From NCBI GenBank assembly GCA_958437935.1, contig CAUBPS010000008.1, positions 1 to 64,000 of the forward strand: 64,000 nucleotides of DNA, given 5' to 3'. Numbering within the stretch: the stretch's first letter is position 1; every line of letters begins with the position of its first letter. Source of the DNA: an uncultured Collinsella sp. (lineage in GTDB: Bacteria; Actinomycetota; Coriobacteriia; Coriobacteriales; Coriobacteriaceae). Positions 8,967-20,093 of this stretch are shown piece after piece. The notes under the pieces are model-generated. The model had not been told where the DNA came from. It was given only the letters and a program-made list of their open reading frames with translations, and ran no database searches. A program made the translations under genes and the position numbers.

Positions 8967-10244
8967 TTAGGCGCTGTATTTGTTGGCCTCGCCAAAGGTG
9001 CCAGCCTCGACGATCCAGCCGTCCTTCATGATGACGTCCATGTTGTCGGTGTTGAGCACGTGGATGTCGGCGGCGACGTCACCGTTTACGACCAGCAGAT
9101 CGGCGCACTTGCCGGCCTCGATGGAACCGGTCTCGTCCTCGATGTGGCACATCTTGGCACCGTTGAGGGTGGCGCAGGTGATGGTCTCGACCGGGGTGAA
9201 GCCGATCTTGTCGACGAACTCGTACATCTCCTCGATGGAGCAGGTGCCGTACGGGGTGACGAAGGAGAAGGAGTCGGAGCCGATCGTCATGACGACGCCG
9301 CGCTTCTTGGCCTCGCGCAGGCAGTCGTAGTTGCGCTGCAGCTCCTTCTCGACCAGGGTGCCCTCGTACTTGTCGTGCAGCTCGGGGACGTAGACGGGCG
9401 GATAGGTGGCGTACCAGGTGGGCAGGAAGGCGATCGTCGGGGTGAAGAAGGTGCCCTGCTCGGCCATGAGGTCCATGGTGCGCTCATCGATATCGAAGCC
9501 GTGAATCAGCTGCTCGCAGCCAAAGCGAACGGAATCGTAGGCAGCGGCGTGGTTGTTGTAGCAGTGGCTCCACACGGGGATACCGACCATCTTTGCCTCT
9601 TCGACCACGGCCTGGATCTCCTCGGAGCAGTAGTGCTGGTCGCGGCCGGAATCCCAGCGCCAGATGCCGCCACCGGTAGCCCAGATCTTGATGGCATCGG
9701 GGTTTTCGCGCAGGCGACGGCGGACGGCTTTGCGCAGATCCCAAGGACCGTCGACCTGGTCGCCCCAGGGATGGGATTCCTTGTTGAGCTCCTGGGTGCA
9801 GTGGTGGGAGTCGCCGTGGCCGGCAACGCGGCAGAAGCCGAGGCCGGTGGCCAGAACGCGCGGGCCCTTAAAGACGCCCTTGTCGATGCAGTCACGGATC
9901 TGGATACCAAAGCGGCCGATCTCGCAGACGGTGGTGAGGCCGTGGGTGAGACAGTCATAGGCCTGCTTGACGGCGACGGCTTGCTTCTCGAGGAGCGGCT
10001 GCATGACCCAATCGGTGTCATCGTCGGTCAGGTTGCCCGAGAAGTGCAGGTGGGTGTCGATCAGGCCGGGAAGGACGGTCTTGCCGGCGGCGTCGATAAC
10101 CTCAACGCCCTCGGGAAGGTCCTGCATAGCGCCGGCGTACTCGATCTTGCCGTTGTCGTCGACGAGAACGAGGGAGTTCTCGACCGGCTCGGCACCGGTA
10201 CCGTCGATGAGCTTGCCGCCAACGATTGCATACTTAGTGGACAT
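8967..10244 (-). CDS. Metal-dependent amidohydrolase (imidazolonepropionase/prolidase-like)
   Basis: A 425-residue amidohydrolase-superfamily enzyme. It has the N-terminal beta-sandwich strand, the first metal motif GLIDTHLHFSGN, later metal His candidates in VWSHCYNNHA and ELIHGFDI, and the catalytic Asp in TIGSDSFSF, followed by the C-terminal GKCADLLVVNGD typical of the group. It should hydrolyse a C-N bond in a small substrate such as a dipeptide or cyclic amide. A GGAGG site precedes the ATG. The same-strand APC permease upstream may import the substrate, and the two may be co-transcribed, though a 130-bp gap with a strong stem separates them. Confidence 0.85.
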   Translation of the reverse strand: MSTKYAIVGGKLIDGTGAEPVENSLVLVDDNGKIEYAGAMQDLPEGVEVIDAAGKTVLPGLIDTHLHFSGNLTDDDTDWVMQPLLEKQAVAVKQAYDCLTHGLTTVCEIGRFGIQIRDCIDKGVFKGPRVLATGLGFCRVAGHGDSHHCTQELNKESHPWGDQVDGPWDLRKAVRRRLRENPDAIKIWATGGGIWRWDSGRDQHYCSEEIQAVVEEAKMVGIPVWSHCYNNHAAAYDSVRFGCEQLIHGFDIDERTMDLMAEQGTFFTPTIAFLPTWYATYPPVYVPELHDKYEGTLVEKELQRNYDCLREAKKRGVVMTIGSDSFSFVTPYGTCSIEEMYEFVDKIGFTPVETITCATLNGAKMCHIEDETGSIEAGKCADLLVVNGDVAADIHVLNTDNMDVIMKDGWIVEAGTFGEANKYSA

Positions 10245-10326
10245 GGTTCCTCCTTATGGATCCATATAGTGGGCGAGGCCGTGTTGGGTTAAGGCCTCAC
10301 AAAGCTACCCAAGTGGTGCCGGGTTC

Positions 10327-10355
10327 GGTGCGCGGGAGAGAGGGTCCCGCGCACC
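10327..10355 (-). other. Strong GC stem between permease and amidohydrolase
   Basis: GGTGCGCGGGA and TCCCGCGCACC form a perfect 11-bp stem. There is no T-run on the - strand, so it is not a standard terminator; it could be an RNA-stabilising or processing hairpin between the two genes. Confidence 0.5.
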
Positions 10356-10375
10356 CGATCCGCCCCGGCTAGGCG

Positions 10376-11827
10376 TTACTTTTTGCGGGAATTGGTGAAA
10401 GCCATGAGGGCCAGGCCAATAGCCAACCAGCCGATCACGATGCTCCACTCCACCATGTTGAGGGAGGCGGGAGAGAACGGAATCACGAGCAGGCCGATGA
10501 TGATGGCGCAGGCAGCGATAGCGAGGCTGATGCCAAACTTGCCGCCGGGCACCTCGTAGGGACGAGGCAGGTCGGGCTCGGTGAAGCGCATGCGCAGGCA
10601 AGCGAGGGCGACCATGCCGCAGGAGAAGATGAAGGCGAGAGCCGACACGTTGGTCAGAGGAATGAGCATGTTCTTGCCCAGGAACGGACCGATGACGGTG
10701 ATGACGCCCAGCACGACGCAGGCGAGCTTGGGGGCGCCGGACTTGGAATCGACCTCGGCGAATTTCTCGGGCAGCTGGCCCTTGCGGCCCATGGCAAGCA
10801 TGATGCGGCTCGTGGCGCCGTAGAAGGAGTTCATCGGGCCCATGGGTCCAAGCGTGGCGATGACGAGCATGGCCAGGTACAGAAGCATGTTGATGCCCTT
10901 GAGGCAGGCAAGCGCGGGAACCGGGCTCTTAACAAACTCATGCCAGTCGAGGATGGTGCCGAACGAGTAGATGCAGACCATGTAGAAGCCGCCGGCGGCC
11001 AGCAAGGCCAGAGAGATGATCTTGCCGAACTTGTTCCAGTTGAGGCCCTCGGCCGCTTCCTCAGCCTGCTGAGGAATGGTGTCGAAACCGGCGTAGAAGA
11101 ACGGGGTCAGAACCAGGACCGACACGATGCCGGCGAACAGGCTGGTGCCCTCGGTAGCGGGCTTGCCGCCGCCAGCACCGGTGACCTGGGAGAACACGGG
11201 CATGGCGTTGTCCGGCGAACCGGTGAACAGCGAGACACCCATGGCGAGCAGCATGCCGCAGAGCAGAGCCTTGGTCAGGAAGGCCTGGAGCTTGGCGGCC
11301 GAGCTGGCACCGCGGAAGTTGAGGAAGATGACGTAGACTGCAAAGCCGAGCGCAATCAGCGTCGGGAACAGGTAAACATCGGCGCCCAGGATGGTGTAGA
11401 GCTTGACGGCGCGCAGCCACTCAAGGCCGGGCAGGCTGCCGAACATCTCGGATACGAGGGTCGAGATGGCGATGGCCTCCCACGGGCACAGGATACCGTT
11501 GCCCAGGGCCAAGAGCCAACCGGTGATGTAGCTCAGCGTACGGCCAAAGCTACGATCGACATACTCGACGATGCCGCCCGAGATGGGGATAGCAGCCGTG
11601 AGCTCACCGAAAACAGCTCCGACGGGCACGAGGAAGATTGCACCCAAGAGGAATGCGATCATAGCGGGAACGGGACCGCCGCCCACGACCATCCAGTCGC
11701 CGACCTGCAGAACCCAACCGGTACCGATGATGGCACCGAAACCGATGGTGAAGAAGTTCCAGAGCGAAAGCGTTTTCTTCATGCCGCCGTTACCTTCGAC
11801 TGCAACTTCTGCGTTCTTGTCCGCCAT
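10376..11827 (-). CDS. APC-superfamily amino-acid/polyamine permease
   Basis: A 483-residue membrane protein with about 12 hydrophobic segments. The opening SLWNFFTIGFGAIIGTGWVL contains the GAIIG motif of the first broken helix, where APC transporters bind the substrate backbone. ISGGIVEYVDRSFG in helix 3 is also family-typical. A strong AAAGGAGGGG site precedes the ATG. Located directly upstream of the amidohydrolase in the same direction, it probably takes up the amino acid or amide that enzyme processes. Exact substrate is not readable from sequence. Confidence 0.9.
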   Translation of the reverse strand: MADKNAEVAVEGNGGMKKTLSLWNFFTIGFGAIIGTGWVLQVGDWMVVGGGPVPAMIAFLLGAIFLVPVGAVFGELTAAIPISGGIVEYVDRSFGRTLSYITGWLLALGNGILCPWEAIAISTLVSEMFGSLPGLEWLRAVKLYTILGADVYLFPTLIALGFAVYVIFLNFRGASSAAKLQAFLTKALLCGMLLAMGVSLFTGSPDNAMPVFSQVTGAGGGKPATEGTSLFAGIVSVLVLTPFFYAGFDTIPQQAEEAAEGLNWNKFGKIISLALLAAGGFYMVCIYSFGTILDWHEFVKSPVPALACLKGINMLLYLAMLVIATLGPMGPMNSFYGATSRIMLAMGRKGQLPEKFAEVDSKSGAPKLACVVLGVITVIGPFLGKNMLIPLTNVSALAFIFSCGMVALACLRMRFTEPDLPRPYEVPGGKFGISLAIAACAIIIGLLVIPFSPASLNMVEWSIVIGWLAIGLALMAFTNSRKK

Positions 11828-12183
11828 TGTTCCCCTCCTTTCCTTATTGACGCCTCTTTGGCGTCACCCCTTGCGCGGTCTGTTTTGCCGCGCGCTTTTA
11901 TTTCGTGGCTTTACAATACGGCCTTGGCACAGCAGCGCCGCTTGTGGCTCGACCGAAGGCAGAACTGTAAAACGAGCGGCGCCGTTTTTGGGACGAACGG
12001 CGGAAGACGCCATTCGTCTTGGACGCTTTCATCTTGTCTGCTTTTGAAGACCCGTTGCCGTGACGCTTGGCGCGCGGCGCGGCAACGTTCATACCATTTG
12101 TCAGGCTTTTGGCGCACATGCCCATGTGTCGTGCATCTTTTTATGTAGGATAGACAAGTTACACATGAGGCAAGGTGATTCGA
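11828..12183. other. Intergenic region between divergent permease and C39-like genes
   Basis: No convincing gene is seen. Next to the permease start are two small hairpins, GACGCC/GGCGTC (about 11849-11865) and GCGCGG/CCGCGC (about 11873-11893), which would lie in the permease mRNA leader. A possible -10 (TAGGAT, about 12147) lies before the C39-like gene, without a clear -35. Promoters for both divergent genes should be here. Confidence 0.5.
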
Positions 12184-13185
12184 ATGGCATACGGATACAA
12201 TGACGGCGACCAACGGCCACAAAGCGTGCGCCTTGCCGGCCGCACCACGCCAACGCCCAGAAGCACCTCCGACAACGACAGCCCGCAGCGCCCCCAAGAG
12301 CAGCTCGGGGCTTCTTCGCGGCAACAAAGCCGTACCGTGCAGCAGTCAGACTGCATGAGTACGAGCACACGCCAACGCCAGACCGACACATCGCAGCCAC
12401 GCCGTTACGATCGCCGTAAGACCGACTACTACGTCAAGCGCTCCTTTTCGCGACCTCAACGCGATCGCGGCAGTTCTGCCCCTCGCCCCGCGTCGCATAC
12501 CACAAGCCGCGCGCTTCCGGCCCGCCGCCTACGCCTTGCGCTTTGCTCCATCGCCGCCTGCCTCGTCTTTGTGTTTTTGGGATCCTGTATCTCCCACGGA
12601 TCAGCCGGTCTTGAGCCCACTGCCGAGGACAAGCTGCTTAAAGCTCCCGTCGCGCCCGGCTACTCATTTGCCTTTTCGACCCCGCGCTCGCAATGGCAGG
12701 CCGGCACCATGCCCCACATCTACCAAATTGACCCCGCATGGTCGGAGCTGCCCTATGCCGGTGGCACTATTCGCGAAAACGCTTGCGGTCCCACTTGCCT
12801 CACCATGGTCTATATCTTTAAGACCGGCCATACCGATAAGACGCCGGTCGATATATGCGCACTGGCCGAAGCCGGCAACTACGCCCCCACTGGTGCCACC
12901 GAGTGGTCGTTTATGACAAGCGGTGCGTGGCAGCTGGGGCTCAACGGAACACAGCTCTATAACGATCGCGAATCGATTACCCAAGCACTTCGCTCGGGTG
13001 CGCCCGTCATCGCCGCAGTGCGCCCCGGCACGTTTACCAACGTAGGCCACTATATCGTGCTCCACGGCATCGACGATGCCAACCAGATTGGCGTCTACGA
13101 CCCCAACTCGGCCAGCCGCAGCGCCCGCCGCTGGGGCGTGGTGGAGGTCCTCAACGAAATCGAAGCCATGTGGGCCTACTACTAG
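12184..13185 (+). CDS. Membrane-anchored C39-like cysteine peptidase domain protein
   Basis: A 333-residue protein. The first 115 residues are basic, polar and repeat-poor, then one hydrophobic segment (about 117-137, ending in LGSC) anchors it or acts as an internal signal. The C-terminal half matches Peptidase_C39_2: Cys201 in ENACGPTCLTMVY, His289 in GHYIVLHGID, then GVYDPNSAS, giving the Cys-His-Asp/Asn order. It should act outside the membrane on a peptide or cell-wall substrate. The ATG at 12184 has an AAGG site; a GTG three codons earlier overlaps it. The unusually long cytoplasmic basic tail is odd for this family. Confidence 0.72.
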   Translation: MAYGYNDGDQRPQSVRLAGRTTPTPRSTSDNDSPQRPQEQLGASSRQQSRTVQQSDCMSTSTRQRQTDTSQPRRYDRRKTDYYVKRSFSRPQRDRGSSAPRPASHTTSRALPARRLRLALCSIAACLVFVFLGSCISHGSAGLEPTAEDKLLKAPVAPGYSFAFSTPRSQWQAGTMPHIYQIDPAWSELPYAGGTIRENACGPTCLTMVYIFKTGHTDKTPVDICALAEAGNYAPTGATEWSFMTSGAWQLGLNGTQLYNDRESITQALRSGAPVIAAVRPGTFTNVGHYIVLHGIDDANQIGVYDPNSASRSARRWGVVEVLNEIEAMWAYY

Positions 13186-13186
13186 T

Positions 13187-13412
13187 CATTGGGGACAGAC
13201 TTAAATGAGTGGCCCCAGACTGCCCGGAACTGCCGGCACGGAAGGCGCATCCCGCTTTGAAGTTCGATAGCGGGATGCGCTTTCCGTTAGCGGCCTGCTT
13301 GGGAAACTGAGAGCCACTTTTCGGCATATTTCCGGGATGCATTTTCCGGTTGAGGGCCTCAAAGGAAACTGCACCCGTTTTGGACTACTCATTTAAGTCT
13401 GTCCCCAATGAC
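13187..13412. repeat. MITE-like element with 27-bp terminal inverted repeats
   Basis: The ends share AGTCATTGGGGACAGACTTA in opposite orientation (13187 onward and up to 13412), extending through AATGAGT/ACTCATT. Inside, GGAAGGCGCATCCCGCT and AGCGGGATGCGCTTTCC form a second inverted repeat. No gene is present. The outer arms resemble the short palindromes at 43159-43210 and 60671-60703, suggesting a related or composite element. It starts two bases after the C39-like stop codon. Confidence 0.7.
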
Positions 13413-13425
13413 TACCGATAGCAAA

Positions 13426-13455
13426 AGCCCCGCAGTCGGAGCGGACTGCGGGGCT
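13426..13455 (-). terminator. Terminator of the carbamate kinase gene
   Basis: AGCCCCGCAGTC and GACTGCGGGGCT form a perfect 12-bp stem with a 6-nt loop; on the - strand it is followed by TTTTGC. It lies 65 bp past the arcC stop. Confidence 0.8.
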
Positions 13456-13520
13456 CATGAAGAGAGGCTAGTTTGTGGGCGCTTTGCCTGGCGCCCACGA
13501 GAGAGGCGACAGAGTAGAGA

Positions 13521-14483
13521 CTACTCGTGGATGCGGGTACCGGAGAGGCCGGCCATGGTCTCGGCGGCCTTGTCCAGAGCACCGATGATGCAGGTGCGGC
13601 CCTTGCGGGAACGGGCGAACTTGATGGCAGCGCGGACCTTGGGCTCCATGGAGCCCTTGCCGAACTGGCCCTCGTCGGCCAGGCGCTCGGCCTCGTCGGC
13701 GGTGAGGTCCTCGAGCTCCTCCTGGTTGGGCTTGCCAAAGTTGATGGCGACATGCTCAACGGCAGTCAGCAGGAACAGAACGTCGGCGTCGCAGTCCTCG
13801 GCCAGCAGCTCGCCGCCCAGGTCCTTGTCGATGACGGCGGGAACGCCCTTGTAGCAGCCCTTGTTCTCGTAGTCGCGGACGACGGGGATGCCGCCGCCAC
13901 CGCAGGCGATGACGATGAACTCGTTGTCAAGCAGGTTGAGGATGGAGTCGGCCTCGACGATCTTCTTGGGATCGGGAGAAGCGACGACGCGACGCCAGCC
14001 GCGGCCGGAATCCTCGACGAAGACCTTGGAAGGATCCTCGGCCATGAACTCCTTGGCCTGCTCCTCGGTGTAGAAGGGGCCGATCGGCTTGGTCGGGTTC
14101 TTGAACGCGGGATCGTCGGGATCGCACTCGATCTGGGTGACGACGGTAGCGGCGTGCCAACGCTTATAGCGCTTGTGCATCTCGCGGCCGATGCCCTGCT
14201 GCAGGTGATAACCAATGTAGCCCTGGGACATGGCGCCGCACTCGGGCAGCGGCATCTCGGGGGTGCCGATGGCGTCGTGGGCAGCGGCGAAGGCGTTCTG
14301 GATCATGCCGACCTGCGGGCCGTTACCGTGGGTGATGATGATCTCGTTACCCTGCTCGATAAGACCAAGGAGAGCGTGGGCGGTGTTGCTCACGGCCTCG
14401 ATCTGCTCGACGGGGTTGTTGCCGAGGGCGTTGCCGCCAAGGGCGACGACAATACGATCGGGCTTGCCAAGAGGCTTAGACAT
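13521..14483 (-). CDS. arcC: Carbamate kinase
   Basis: A 320-residue amino-acid-kinase-family enzyme that makes ATP and carbamate from carbamoyl phosphate and ADP, or the reverse. Signatures are VVALGGNAL at the N-terminus, THGNGPQVG, the PT-loop region typical of carbamate kinases (GPFYTEEQAKEF), and AVIDKDLGGELLAEDCDADVL. The ATG at 14483 follows an AAAGGA site, twelve codons inside the longest frame. No arcA or arcB is adjacent, so the carbamoyl phosphate may come from arginine, agmatine, allantoin or purine breakdown elsewhere. It is followed by its own terminator and is probably monocistronic. Confidence 0.95.
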   Translation of the reverse strand: MSKPLGKPDRIVVALGGNALGNNPVEQIEAVSNTAHALLGLIEQGNEIIITHGNGPQVGMIQNAFAAAHDAIGTPEMPLPECGAMSQGYIGYHLQQGIGREMHKRYKRWHAATVVTQIECDPDDPAFKNPTKPIGPFYTEEQAKEFMAEDPSKVFVEDSGRGWRRVVASPDPKKIVEADSILNLLDNEFIVIACGGGGIPVVRDYENKGCYKGVPAVIDKDLGGELLAEDCDADVLFLLTAVEHVAINFGKPNQEELEDLTADEAERLADEGQFGKGSMEPKVRAAIKFARSRKGRTCIIGALDKAAETMAGLSGTRIHE

Positions 14484-15028
14484 TGCTGGAATCCTTTCTG
14501 TAAAAGGCCTACAACCCATTAATAACCCGCGTCCGTGCGATACGCGAGTTTATTAAGGTTTATATTCTCTTTATCGCTCATTTTATTCATTTTGAAAATA
14601 GTTGAACGGTGAACGGTCGTTTTTATCCGCTCAGCGTACAGAACCCCAGCTCAGACACGTTTACGCCATTTACGTGCGACTTTATTTAAATAGAGCGGGG
14701 ATTAGGCGGGATTATGCAAACTATATCTTTGCTAAACACAAAACGGACAGCGCAAAATCTTACTCGCACTATACGAGATTCTATGCACTTATATGACGAG
14801 TATGCACCCCTGCAAAAACAAGCGGCTTTTCATCCATCAAAAGGAATAGCCAAGAAGTCCTCGCCGCGCGTTTCGCGGCAAAGGGACAGAAGGCAGCAAC
14901 GACCAAGTCCCCCTCCACGCCCAAAGAGGCGCGAGGTTTCGCGGCAAAGCCGCGAAACAGCGACCGGGACACGTATCCCCACCAACCACGCCCTTCATCC
15001 GCCCACACAATCCGAGGACGTAGTCGTA
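14484..15028. other. Gene-poor region upstream of arcC
   Basis: No credible coding sequence is seen. The part next to arcC (14530-14620) is AT-rich, unlike the flanks, and is the likely arcC promoter region; a TGAATAAAATGAG stretch on the - strand only loosely recalls an arginine-repressor half site. Further on, GTTTCGCGGC AAA GCCGCGAAAC (about 14937-14959) forms a perfect hairpin of unknown role. Confidence 0.45.
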
Positions 15029-15153
15029 GCAGGATCTGAGGGCTGACCTTCGCGGACACTCCGCAGGACGAAAGAACCCCCGCCGCACGTAGTGCGCAGC
15101 GGGGGTTCTTTCATGTCCGAGGACGTCCGCGAAGGTCAGCCCTCAGATCCTGC
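15029..15153. repeat. 29-bp perfect inverted repeat enclosing the nifJ terminator
   Basis: The arm at 15029-15057 (starting GCAGGATCTGAGGGCTGA) recurs as its exact reverse complement at 15125-15153. Between them lies the terminator hairpin at 15070-15112. Transcribed from nifJ, the whole segment would fold into one long cruciform-like or RNA stem. The right arm ends 11 bp before the nifJ stop codon. Confidence 0.85.
15070..15112 (-). terminator. Terminator of nifJ (symmetrical)
   Basis: GAAAGAACCCCCGC and GCGGGGGTTCTTTC form a perfect 14-bp stem with T-runs on either strand. It is placed to end nifJ transcription and could act in both directions. Confidence 0.85.
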
Positions 15154-15163
15154 GGTGAGAGAC

Positions 15164-18703
<3,540 letters not shown>

Positions 18704-19107
18704 ATACCCCTCTCCTCTCATATAGGTATACAGGCCCCGGCGATCGCCGGGATGTTGGCGTGATGGGATTTACGCTGTTGCTTCCAATCATCTGGCAGGC
18801 AGGCTCAGCAGCAGGTACATGGCGTGGAGAGAAGACATGCCGAGGCGAGGGGCAGTTGATGCGCCCCACAGACCCGACCGCCCGTCTTGCACATGACCGA
18901 GCGCCGCAAAGGCCGCATGCCGGATGCTCCCGGGCACGCCCCGGCGATGGGAAGCGCCCGCAACGGAAATCCGCATGCGGGTTTATTGTACCCCGCCTTC
19001 AAGTGTAATTTCGGCAAATATAGGCGGGCGGTAAAGGTTTACCTTGGGTGACTGCCAAGGGCCAAAATGGTCCCTCCACCCCCAGGCGACCGGCTCTGGC
19101 GCGCCAA
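18704..19107 (-). promoter_or_regulatory. nifJ promoter region and long leader
   Basis: A TACAAT -10 candidate on the - strand (18990-18985) would give a leader of about 275 nt before the nifJ ATG. The leader is GC-rich and can fold; it contains a perfect 16-bp palindrome CCCGGCGATCGCCGGG at 18736-18751 and CCGCATGCGG near 18971. I see no match to a known riboswitch consensus (no THI, S-box or cobalamin-box core). No gene is seen in this stretch. Confidence 0.4.
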
Positions 19108-19155
19108 GGAGTGTCCCCAGCCGGCAGAAAAGGAACGTCCCTATCTGCCGGCTAG
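19108..19155. repeat. Short palindromic element, GGAGTGTCCC/GGAACGTCCC type
   Basis: GGAGTGTCCCC is followed by AGCCGGCAGA, AAAGGAACGTCCCTA and TCTGCCGGCT, so a 10-bp stem encloses the GGAACGTCCC motif. A related copy lies at 60603-60649. Its right arm contains the stop codon of the FHA gene that ends at 19152. Confidence 0.65.
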
Positions 19156-20090
19156 AGAGCACCGAAGAGGATGGCGTAGGTAGTGGATTCGCCGAGCTTG
19201 AGCTCGTCGCCGGGATTGAGTTGGGCGGAACGGCCGGGCTCGACCTGAATGCAGACGCGCGTGGCCCCGTTTACCACCACGGTTCCGTTGGTGGACGACA
19301 AGTCCTCGACGTGCCAGATATTTTGAGCATCGCACCAGATATGGGCATGGCGGGCCGAGACATCGTCGCCGACGTCGGTAATATCGCCCTCACCAGTGGC
19401 CAGCGCGCCAATCTCAACACCCTGCTCACTCGGCTGAATCCAGCGCGGGGCGCTCACGACAAAACTGTTTTGTACGCGCAGCAAGCCCAAGGGGTGCGCC
19501 GGGGCAGGTTCGCGTTCGCCCGCGGTCATCGACATGCCAAGCGAACGCGGCGTGGATGTGCCTCCGCCACAGGTCGCGTGCGCGTAGTCGATGGCATAGT
19601 TCACCGAGGACCGCACATCCGCCGAACAACCGACGGCGACAAACAGCACCAGCACGGCCTCGGCGCGCTCGGCGGGCATGAGTTCCGCCGCCTGGGACAG
19701 GCGATCGAGCGCGTTGCGATAGAGATTCGTGTCCTGGTGGCACTCTTCGAGCGCGCGTACCATCGGTTCACCTGCAGGACCGCACACCATATTGATCACA
19801 GCCGTGGAGTCCATGGGATTTCGCTGGCGCAGGGCCAGTTGCGACATAATACGCGCAGCCGAGGTACCGTATTCGGCAAAGTAGCGCTGCTGAAGCGTGC
19901 CGACCGGCGCGCGAACGATAAAGCGGGAAACCCAAGAGCGATCAGCGGCCCGGCTCTGCGGGCTGCGGCCGTCGACGAGCGGACGGGACGAAAGCACCAA
20001 GCCGCACAGCTCGATATGGCTCAGATGCGCCGCGCGCTTAAAGATGTCAAACATGGCCCCGCATGGGGTGAGCTCAACTTGAGATGCCAT
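19152..20090 (-). CDS. FHA-domain protein of the kinase operon
   Basis: A 312-residue soluble protein. The first 200 residues are mostly helical with no family I recognise. The C-terminal part (about 215-312) is an FHA phosphothreonine-binding domain, with SARHAHIW and VEDLSSTNGTVVVN, the classical SxxH and NG motifs. It begins 3 bp after the stop of the Ser/Thr kinase gene, with its GGAGG site inside that gene's end, so it is co-translated with the kinase. It is probably a phosphorylation-dependent effector or substrate of that kinase. Pathway unknown. Confidence 0.8.
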   Translation of the reverse strand: MASQVELTPCGAMFDIFKRAAHLSHIELCGLVLSSRPLVDGRSPQSRAADRSWVSRFIVRAPVGTLQQRYFAEYGTSAARIMSQLALRQRNPMDSTAVINMVCGPAGEPMVRALEECHQDTNLYRNALDRLSQAAELMPAERAEAVLVLFVAVGCSADVRSSVNYAIDYAHATCGGGTSTPRSLGMSMTAGEREPAPAHPLGLLRVQNSFVVSAPRWIQPSEQGVEIGALATGEGDITDVGDDVSARHAHIWCDAQNIWHVEDLSSTNGTVVVNGATRVCIQVEPGRSAQLNPGDELKLGESTTYAILFGAL

Positions 20091-20093
20091 GAC

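Noticed and set aside
11898..12400. Open frames on the - strand across the permease/C39-like intergenic region
   Set aside because: They overlap the well-supported C39-like gene or lack ribosome sites and any recognisable motif.
14602..15046. Short open frames upstream of arcC
   Set aside because: No ribosome site, no family resemblance, and they cross hairpins and AT-rich promoter-like sequence.
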